Source of the DNA: Clostridia bacterium
Lineage (GTDB): Bacteria > Bacillota > Clostridia > Saccharofermentanales > Saccharofermentanaceae
Length of the DNA: 8,106 nucleotides
Assembly: GCA_017881645.1 (NCBI GenBank)
Contig: JADGQQ010000025.1
Span: 1-8,106, forward strand
Direction: 5' to 3'
Both the position numbers and the translations under genes were made by a program. The stretch's first letter is position 1. Each line of letters opens with the position of its first letter. Of the stretch, positions 1 to 5,371 are shown one piece after another. Below the pieces are notes generated by a model. The model saw only the letters and a program-made list of their open reading frames with translations. It did no database searches and was not told the origin of the DNA.

Positions 1-751
1 CGCTTGCCGCCTTTTCCAATGACAGGATAAAAAGAATTCCAGTGATAATCCATTTTGATATATTTTTGAGAAACTGCAAGATGAAGCCATAGGGAAACAT
101 CACGGAAACCGGAATAATAATGACAGCTGCGAGGCAGAGAAATTGAATTACCCGAACATTATTCGCATAAATTTGTTTGGCTGGCTGTGAGGGCGACAAA
201 AGAAAATGTTCGAAACTGGTTTGAAACTGCATAAGCTGGCGGGCTGCGAAAAAGAGACAGAGGATGAGAAGAGCAGAAGACAGAATAAACGGATTTAACG
301 ATCCGACACCTCGAGCGGAACATGCTGCGAGGAAGAATATATGTACCAGTACACTCACCGCAACGAGCGGTAAGGAAAGAACACTGCGGTTGTCCGCAAA
401 ACTGTGAATCATGGAATACAGCATCAGTGCAACCGCGGCAAGGGTCATGACGATAACAACCTCCGATTGCGTAACTCCCAGCAAGAACAGCGGAGAGACA
501 GCGGAAAGCCCATGAAGGAGCACGGTGACACCCAGCGGAAGCTGCAGCCTTCTGATAATGAACAAGAATACTGCCGGCAAAAGAAGCAGGAAAGAAAAAG
601 CGTATCGCTGGATCATTTCCGGACTGTAGATCAGAAAAACGCCCGTACATGCAATGCAAAGCAGGAAAAACACAGCATTCATAAAAGCTTCCGCCAAAAT
701 ATTTTTTGATGGCATAAGGACGGGCGTCCCGGAATTCCCGTTACGCATCAT
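1..751 (-). CDS. Multi-pass membrane protein, third gene of MoxR-DUF58 cassette (C-terminus beyond window)
   Basis: An open frame with no stop runs from an ATG at 751-749 off the left edge, giving 250 visible residues. The start has a GGAGG site (762-758) six bases upstream; a second in-frame ATG at 748 is the alternative. The gene overlaps the end of the DUF58 gene by 11 bases, which suggests translational coupling. The protein is very hydrophobic, with likely membrane segments near residues 24-42, 50-67, 71-92, 97-115, 124-143, 152-170 and 201-220, and perhaps 232-246. A polar loop at 171-200 separates the last ones. No enzymatic motif is visible. In Bacillus subtilis (yeaC-yeaD-yebA) and many other bacteria this position holds a membrane protein with a transglutaminase-like domain; in other Firmicutes it holds a DUF4129 protein. 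Either could follow in the missing part. The reading frame is clear, but the family assignment is inference from context. Confidence 0.85.
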   Translation of the reverse strand, partial: MMRNGNSGTPVLMPSKNILAEAFMNAVFFLLCIACTGVFLIYSPEMIQRYAFSFLLLLPAVFLFIIRRLQLPLGVTVLLHGLSAVSPLFLLGVTQSEVVIVMTLAAVALMLYSMIHSFADNRSVLSLPLVAVSVLVHIFFLAACSARGVGSLNPFILSSALLILCLFFAARQLMQFQTSFEHFLLSPSQPAKQIYANNVRVIQFLCLAAVIIIPVSVMFPYGFILQFLKNISKWIITGILFILSLEKAAS

Positions 752-1871
752 AGGCAACCTCCAGTGTCCGTGTAAATGGAAGCACGGCTGCATCTACGCT
801 AGGCATCCGGGTTACGCTGTCGTATGGAATAATCCACACAACAGGCAGACCGGCATTGTATTTATCAATCAGGAATTTCTGCAGGGAGGGGTCGGCGTTT
901 GCAGAAATGATAACGTAGGTGGTGTTTTGACGCTGCTCACGAAAGGTCTTTTCCAGAACCGATAGAAATGCGGTCGCCTTTTTCGTTAGATCAATGCGGG
1001 CAAGCTCGATGCTGATCCGGCTGAAATGGTCCAGACTGCATCCGTATTCTGTTTCGATCGGTCCATTCGTAATGATATCCCTGCTGTTGCTTATCAGACG
1101 CACCGGAATGGATTCCTGAAAAGCTCTTGCGGCCCAGGTGTCTGCCAGACTGATCCCCTTTTCAAGAAGGGAGTAATTCTGCATCTGCGTAAAAGGCATA
1201 AGGTTCAGAAGAATCGTCATTTCCCGCTGGAACGTATGGTTCATCGTATTGACCATCAATTCGTTCTTCTTAGCCGTCGCATTCCAGTTGATGGATTTCA
1301 GATTGTCATGCGGCTGATATTCACGAATCCCCGCAAACGAAAAAGGGTCATGAACCGGACTCCTCCGGTTCACAGCATCGCCGCAGAAAAAACGAAACAG
1401 GATATCAATTTCCGGAGCGACCATTTGCTGCGGAACGACTGTTATCGTAGAATCGCACGGGAAAACAGCAACAATGCTTGTCAGCAGCATGAGATCCTTT
1501 GTAGATACCCCCAGTCGCTTAAATGAAAAGTAACCGCGGCGACTGCACCTGACTCGAATATTTCTATTGTGCTGCTGCCAGCCACTCAGTGAAAGAAGAT
1601 CTGCCCGGTAATAGTTGTCCGTGAGGAACGTGTTTGTCATATCCAGAAACTGCAGTCCCCGGGATGCCTCAAATTTCAGCGTAATCCACGGGAGCGGAAG
1701 TGCTTTCTTATTCACAATGGTTTCCGTAATTGTGATGATATCCCCGCAGGTTGCAACAGGGGTCGAAAAAGACACATTTGCGGACAGATGTTTTAAAGCA
1801 AACCGCTTATATATAAATGACTGCAGAATGATCAGCAGCAGCAGGATACTCAGTAATATCACAACAGGCAT
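741..1871 (-). CDS. DUF58 domain protein, membrane-anchored (YeaD-like)
   Basis: This 376-residue protein has one N-terminal hydrophobic segment (about residues 2-20) that should anchor it in the membrane. A beta-rich region follows, containing the RCSRRGYF element (108-115). The DUF58 hallmark is at about 175-207: DPFSFAGIREYQ, then D189 and the INWNATAKK stretch ending near N203-L205. The C-terminal part (about 217-350) fits the von Willebrand A-like fold of this family. However, the usual DxSxS metal site is not visible: the corresponding strand reads LLNLMPFT. The start is the first ATG after an in-frame TGA, with only a weak GGGG site eight bases upstream. The gene lies 17 bases after the MoxR ATPase and overlaps the next membrane gene. 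DUF58 proteins usually act with MoxR ATPases, probably as adaptors in assembly or maturation of envelope-associated complexes. The specific target is unknown. Confidence 0.93.
   Translation of the reverse strand: MPVVILLSILLLLIILQSFIYKRFALKHLSANVSFSTPVATCGDIITITETIVNKKALPLPWITLKFEASRGLQFLDMTNTFLTDNYYRADLLSLSGWQQHNRNIRVRCSRRGYFSFKRLGVSTKDLMLLTSIVAVFPCDSTITVVPQQMVAPEIDILFRFFCGDAVNRRSPVHDPFSFAGIREYQPHDNLKSINWNATAKKNELMVNTMNHTFQREMTILLNLMPFTQMQNYSLLEKGISLADTWAARAFQESIPVRLISNSRDIITNGPIETEYGCSLDHFSRISIELARIDLTKKATAFLSVLEKTFREQRQNTTYVIISANADPSLQKFLIDKYNAGLPVVWIIPYDSVTRMPSVDAAVLPFTRTLEVAYDA
758..762 (-). promoter_or_regulatory. Ribosome-binding site of the membrane protein gene
   Basis: The minus strand reads GGAGG six bases before the ATG at 751, inside the last codons of the DUF58 gene. 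It supports the 751 start over 748 and indicates that the overlapping gene is translated independently or by reinitiation. Confidence 0.7.
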
Positions 1872-1888
1872 ATGGATTACCCCGTCTG

Positions 1889-2899
1889 TTATTCAGTGAA
1901 ATTCTCCGTCGGGCAGGATACCGCATCAGCGATCTGCGTCAATATTTCAGCCGCTCTTCCGGCACCCTGATGAAAACTCATGGTCATCGAGAAGGATGTT
2001 GCCGTACGAAGGATCATGCGGTGCGCAAGAACCGGAATCAGAAGGACTTTGATGTCATCAGGCGTTACATAGTCTTTTCCGTGGATTGCAGCATATACCT
2101 GGGCTGCCTTCATCATTGCAAGCGATCCGCGCGGACTGACGCCCAGAAGCACAGATTCGTGTTTGCGCGTTGCTTCCACGATGTTGAGAATGTAGGTTAG
2201 GACAGAATCACTTACAAACACATGTTCAAAAAGATTCTGCGCACGGATGAGATCATCCCGGGTGCACACGGGGGCGATATGCAAAAAAGGATCTTCCGAT
2301 TTGAAGCGTGTCAGTATTTTTATCCCGTCCTCATGCTCCGGATATCCCATGGCCAGACGAAGAAGAAAACGATCGAGCTGTGCCTCGGGCAATGGGAAGG
2401 TCCCCTGTGTCTCGACCGGGTTCTGCGTGGCAATTACCAGAAAAGGGCGTTCCAGGTGCATGGATTCACCGTCGACCGTGATCTGGCGTTCCTCCATGCA
2501 TTCGAGAAGACTGGACTGGGTGCGTGCCGTTGCACGATTGATTTCATCAGCCAGCAGAATATTCGTAAAAAGCGGACCGGCGCGGAAAATGAACTCGCCT
2601 TGTTTCTGGTTATAAAAATGGATGCCTGTCAAGTCGGAGGGAAGCAGATCGGCAGTGAACTGCACACGCTTAAAATCGGCATCGATCGATTTGGCAATAC
2701 AGCGGGCCAGCTTTGTCTTTCCGGTTCCCGGAACATCTTCCAGAAGCACATGCCCCTGAGCGATCATGGCCGTCAACAGCAAATCAATGACATCCTGCTT
2801 GCCGACAATAACTTTTTCAACATTGGTTCGAACTCTCTGTGCAAAATCGCGAATAAAGGAGACATCTGTTTCAGATGGAATATTTGTCGTGTTGCCCAT
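1889..2899 (-). CDS. MoxR-family AAA+ ATPase
   Basis: This 336-residue cytoplasmic AAA+ ATPase has the full MoxR motif set: Walker A EDVPGTGKT (54-62), Walker B LLADEINRA (115-123), sensor 1 ATQNP (157-161), the LPEAQLDRFLL element with R177 (170-180), and sensor 2 GVSPRGSL (253-260, R257). Its length is typical for the family. The start ATG has AAAGGA seven bases upstream. MoxR proteins are regarded as chaperone-like ATPases that remodel or activate partner proteins, often through von Willebrand A-type adaptors such as DUF58 proteins. The immediately following DUF58 and membrane genes fit that arrangement and match the B. subtilis yeaC-yeaD order. It is the first gene of the left-reading operon and is divergent from the XRE-cupin regulator. 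Family assignment is secure; the client is unknown. Confidence 0.97.
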   Translation of the reverse strand: MGNTTNIPSETDVSFIRDFAQRVRTNVEKVIVGKQDVIDLLLTAMIAQGHVLLEDVPGTGKTKLARCIAKSIDADFKRVQFTADLLPSDLTGIHFYNQKQGEFIFRAGPLFTNILLADEINRATARTQSSLLECMEERQITVDGESMHLERPFLVIATQNPVETQGTFPLPEAQLDRFLLRLAMGYPEHEDGIKILTRFKSEDPFLHIAPVCTRDDLIRAQNLFEHVFVSDSVLTYILNIVEATRKHESVLLGVSPRGSLAMMKAAQVYAAIHGKDYVTPDDIKVLLIPVLAHRMILRTATSFSMTMSFHQGAGRAAEILTQIADAVSCPTENFTE

Positions 2900-2948
2900 A
2901 CTCTATTCCTTTCGTTTTGAAAATGTACATAATAAATTCTAATATTGA

Positions 2949-2978
2949 ATTATACTATAAAAGTGAGTAAAATGACGG
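2949..2978 (-). promoter_or_regulatory. Candidate promoter of the MoxR operon
   Basis: On the minus strand a perfect TATAAT lies at 2954-2949. The best -35 candidate is CCGTCA (2978-2973), a three-of-six match with an 18-base spacer. This would put the transcription start near 2942 and give a leader of about 43 bases. The -10 box is convincing but the -35 box is weak, so the promoter may need an activator or depend on the AT-rich surroundings. The -35 candidate touches the left arm of the inverted repeat at 2977-2984. Confidence 0.45.
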
Positions 2979-2993
2979 AATGATTTCGTCCGG

Positions 2994-3004
2994 TTGACAG
3001 TCAA
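2994..3004. promoter_or_regulatory. Palindrome on the -35 box, possible operator
   Basis: TTGACAGTCAA is a perfect palindrome of two five-base half-sites around one central base, and its left half is the -35 hexamer. A protein bound here would block RNA polymerase. The neighbouring XRE-cupin protein is the obvious candidate for autoregulation. A chance occurrence cannot be excluded for half-sites this short. Confidence 0.35.
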
Positions 3005-3022
3005 TCTCTGCATACCTATTAT
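2994..3022 (+). promoter_or_regulatory. Sigma-70-type promoter of the regulator/ligase operon
   Basis: TTGACA (2994-2999) is a perfect -35 box. TATTAT (3017-3022), one mismatch from consensus, follows after exactly 17 bases. Transcription should start near 3029-3030, leaving a leader of about 40 bases before the regulator ATG at 3069. The strength of the match suggests high basal activity that would need repression, which fits the overlapping palindrome. Confidence 0.8.
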
Positions 3023-3055
3023 TAGTATCATTCCAATCATTTATGAAAATGCGGC

Positions 3056-3061
3056 AGGAGG
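3056..3061 (+). promoter_or_regulatory. Ribosome-binding site that fixes the regulator start
   Basis: A perfect AGGAGG lies seven bases before the ATG at 3069. It decides the start of the XRE-cupin gene against the in-frame TTG at 2994, which is part of the -35 box and therefore should not be transcribed from this promoter. Confidence 0.9.
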
Positions 3062-3068
3062 TATTTTT

Positions 3069-3632
3069 ATGACGAAACAACTGCAGGAAATGGGAGAGCG
3101 CATCAAAGCTCTTCGTGAAATCGAAGAAATCGACATAAAAACAATGTCTGAAAAGTGCGAAGTCGGGCTGGAAGAGTATATTTCGTATGAGAAGGGTGAA
3201 AAGGATTTTTCTTTTTCGTTTCTTTATAATGCTGCCAATGTACTCGGCGTTGACGTTCTTGATCTGATGAGCGGCGATTCACCCAAGCTTTCGACATGCT
3301 GTATGGTCAAAAAAGGCGGCGGGTTTAACGTCCGTCGGCGATCGGCATACGATTACAAGCATTTGGCATTTACTTTCCGCAACAAAATGGCGGAGCCCTT
3401 TCTTGTAACAGTTGAATCCAAAGAAGACGCAATACCGGTCCTGCATGCCCATGAAGGCCAGGAATTCAACTACGTTATTGATGGACAGATGACTTTCTAT
3501 ATAGGAGAAATTTCCTATGAGTTATCGGAAGGCGACAGTGTCTACTTTGATTCCGGAGTGCCTCACGCTATGAAATCAGATTTGGGCAAGCCCTGTAAAT
3601 TTTTAGCTGTTGTCATGAAAAAGGAGGATTAA
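3069..3632 (+). CDS. XRE-family transcriptional regulator with C-terminal cupin sensor domain
   Basis: This 187-residue protein joins an N-terminal XRE-type helix-turn-helix (about residues 8-67) to a C-terminal cupin_2 barrel (about 118-185). The cupin metal ligands look complete: motif 1 gives H126, H128 and E132 followed by G139 at the canonical spacing, and motif 2 gives G155 and H166. The barrel therefore probably holds a metal and binds a small ligand. The start at 3069 is chosen for its perfect AGGAGG; an in-frame TTG 75 bases upstream lies in the -35 box. The stop is one base before the ligase ATG, so the two are almost certainly co-transcribed and translationally coupled. Regulators of this build often control the adjacent metabolic gene and respond to its substrate or product. 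Autoregulation through the palindrome or inverted repeat upstream is plausible. The ligand is unknown. Confidence 0.95.
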   Translation: MTKQLQEMGERIKALREIEEIDIKTMSEKCEVGLEEYISYEKGEKDFSFSFLYNAANVLGVDVLDLMSGDSPKLSTCCMVKKGGGFNVRRRSAYDYKHLAFTFRNKMAEPFLVTVESKEDAIPVLHAHEGQEFNYVIDGQMTFYIGEISYELSEGDSVYFDSGVPHAMKSDLGKPCKFLAVVMKKED

Positions 3633-3633
3633 T

Positions 3634-5319
3634 ATGCCGATTTACGAACAATTTATTGGAAGACACAGGGATAATTATGCAACCCTCGTGGATTTGCAGA
3701 AGAATTATAAAGTGACCTATCCGGATACATTCAACTTTGCTTATGATGTTCTCGATGTTCTTGCACAGCGTTCACCCGGGAAACGCTGTATGCTATGGGT
3801 CTCCAATGAGGGTGATTCACGAGATTTCACGTTCGGGCAGATGGCAGAGCTATCCAATAAAGCAGCGAACTTCTTTGCCGCGCAGGGCATCCGGAAAGGT
3901 GACCTGGTCATGCTGGTTCTGAAGCGCGGATATGAATTCTGGTACTGTATGATGGGTCTTCACAAGATCGGTGCGATTGCCGTGCAGGCAACGCATCTGC
4001 TTACGGCCAAGGACTATATTTACCGCATGAACGCAGGTCGAATTAAGATGGTGGTTATGACCGGAGACGGAAATTGCACCGAACATCTCGATGAGGCACT
4101 AGACCAGTACGAGACTCTGAAAATCCGTGCCGTGACGCGCAGTAAGAAAGTCCCCGGCTGGATCGATTTCGACGGGGAGTTTGAAAAGCAGAGCACCGCA
4201 TGGTCACGTCCTACGGGGGATGCGGACACACGCGTTACCGATATCATGACGATGTCGTTCTCCTCCGGTACGACCGGGTATCCCAAGATGGTTCTCCACG
4301 ATTATTCCTATCCGCTCGGGCATCTGATGACGGGAGTATTCTGGCACCGCGTAGAAGACGGCGGTCTGCATTTTACAATATCGGATACCGGCTGGCTGAA
4401 GTCGCTCTGGGGTAAAATGTACGGACAGTGGCTCGGCGAGACGGCAATTTTCACCTATGATTTCGAAAAGTTCCAGGCTGCGGATATCCTGCAGAAAATT
4501 GCCCAGTTTAAAGTAACGACCTTTTGTGCGCCTCCGACGATGTACCGGTTTATGATTAAGGAAGATTTTTCCCCATATGATCTTTCCTCACTCAAGCACT
4601 GTACGACAGCCGGCGAAGCACTGAATCCGGAGGTCTACAGCCAGTGGCTTGCAAATACTGGTCTGAAAGTCTTTGAAGGCTTTGGCCAGACAGAGTCTAC
4701 ACTTATGTGTTCGACGATTTTCCCCTGGATACAGCCAAGACTCGGGTCAATGGGTCTGGAAGCTCCCGGCTATTCGATCATAATTGCCGATGAAGACGGA
4801 ACGGAATCCCTGTCCGGCGTAACCGGTGAAATCTGTATTCGAACAGATGAGAGTGTCGGCGGCAAACCCCTGGGACTTTTCCGCGGATATTACAGGGATG
4901 ACGCTGCGACTGAACGCCAATGGCACGATGGACTTTATCATACCGGCGATACGGCATACCGTGACGAAATGGGTTTCTTTTGGTATGTCGGACGCACGGA
5001 TGATGTTATTAAGAGTTCCGGATACCGCATCGGACCCTTTGAAGTCGAAAGCGCTCTCATGGAACACAAATCGGTTATGGAGTGCGCAGTAACCGGTGTT
5101 CCGGATCCGGAACGCGGCTTTGCAGTCAAAGCAACCGTTGTCCTTTGCAAAGGATACGTGCCTTCCAACGAACTGACACGCGAACTGCAGAATCATGTGA
5201 AGCAGGTTACGGCTCCTTATAAATATCCGAGAATTATCGAATATGTCGATGAGCTCCCGAAAACAATCAGCGGGAAGATCCGGCGCATCGAGATCCGTGA
5301 AAAAGACGGAATGAAATAA
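3634..5319 (+). CDS. AMP-forming acyl-CoA synthetase, medium-chain (MACS-like) type
   Basis: This 561-residue enzyme of the ANL superfamily should activate a carboxylic acid with ATP to an acyl-adenylate and transfer it to CoA in the cytoplasm. Visible motifs are the P-loop SFSSGTTGYPK (208-218), GFGQTES (349-355), YHTGDTAY (435-442, D439), the hinge region GRTDDVIKSSGYRIGPFEVE (453-472) and the catalytic lysine K548 in PKTISGKIRR (542-551). The stretch DTGWLKSLWGKMYGQWLGE (251-269) is typical of medium-chain acyl-CoA synthetases. W237, W254, K256, W259, C298 and G351 appear to match acyl-pocket residues that I recall from the Methanosarcina acetivorans MacS structure; that enzyme prefers 2-methylbutyrate. 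AAGGAGG sits six bases before the ATG, and the gene starts one base after the regulator stop. Short or branched fatty acids are likely substrates. Aromatic acids cannot be excluded, and acetate seems less likely. Confidence 0.95.
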   Translation: MPIYEQFIGRHRDNYATLVDLQKNYKVTYPDTFNFAYDVLDVLAQRSPGKRCMLWVSNEGDSRDFTFGQMAELSNKAANFFAAQGIRKGDLVMLVLKRGYEFWYCMMGLHKIGAIAVQATHLLTAKDYIYRMNAGRIKMVVMTGDGNCTEHLDEALDQYETLKIRAVTRSKKVPGWIDFDGEFEKQSTAWSRPTGDADTRVTDIMTMSFSSGTTGYPKMVLHDYSYPLGHLMTGVFWHRVEDGGLHFTISDTGWLKSLWGKMYGQWLGETAIFTYDFEKFQAADILQKIAQFKVTTFCAPPTMYRFMIKEDFSPYDLSSLKHCTTAGEALNPEVYSQWLANTGLKVFEGFGQTESTLMCSTIFPWIQPRLGSMGLEAPGYSIIIADEDGTESLSGVTGEICIRTDESVGGKPLGLFRGYYRDDAATERQWHDGLYHTGDTAYRDEMGFFWYVGRTDDVIKSSGYRIGPFEVESALMEHKSVMECAVTGVPDPERGFAVKATVVLCKGYVPSNELTRELQNHVKQVTAPYKYPRIIEYVDELPKTISGKIRRIEIREKDGMK

Positions 5320-5326
5320 TACATCC

Positions 5327-5347
5327 CTGCGGTTTACAAAATCGCAG
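5327..5347 (+). other. Short hairpin between ligase and valS
   Basis: CTGCGGTTT (5327-5335) can pair with AAATCGCAG (5339-5347) across a three-base ACA loop: nine pairs, one of them G-U. No run of T follows on either strand, so it does not look like an intrinsic terminator. It ends nine bases before the valS GGAGG (5357-5361). It may act as an RNA-processing or stability element, or be incidental. Confidence 0.35.
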
Positions 5348-5371
5348 CAGAAACTTGGAGGAAATCAAGAA

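Larger units (their letters stand above)
2977..3034. repeat. Inverted repeat bracketing the divergent promoter
   Basis: GGAATGAT at 2977-2984 has an exact inverted copy, ATCATTCC, at 3027-3034. The arm centres are 50 bases apart, close to a whole number of helical turns. The arms lie just outside the -35 box and across the predicted start site of the right-reading promoter. A near-duplicate, AATCATT, follows at 3035-3041 and is the inverse of AATGATT at 2979-2985. Such paired sites could bind a dimeric repressor, possibly the XRE regulator encoded next door. That role is inference; the repeat itself is seen. Confidence 0.4.

Noticed and set aside
159..659. Minus-strand 166-codon frame at the left edge
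   Set aside because: It is an alternative frame of the same strand as the membrane protein gene. The other frame is continuous, richly hydrophobic and has a proper ribosome-binding site and start.
2222..2920. Long plus-strand open frame (232 codons) across the MoxR gene
   Set aside because: It is antisense to a gene with a complete MoxR motif set, has no recognisable domain, and is a by-product of that gene's codon use.
5327..5347. Intrinsic terminator between ligase and valS
   Set aside because: The hairpin is real on paper, but no T-run follows on either strand.
5200..5371. T-box riboswitch for valS
   Set aside because: No T-box consensus was seen and the space is taken up by ligase coding sequence.
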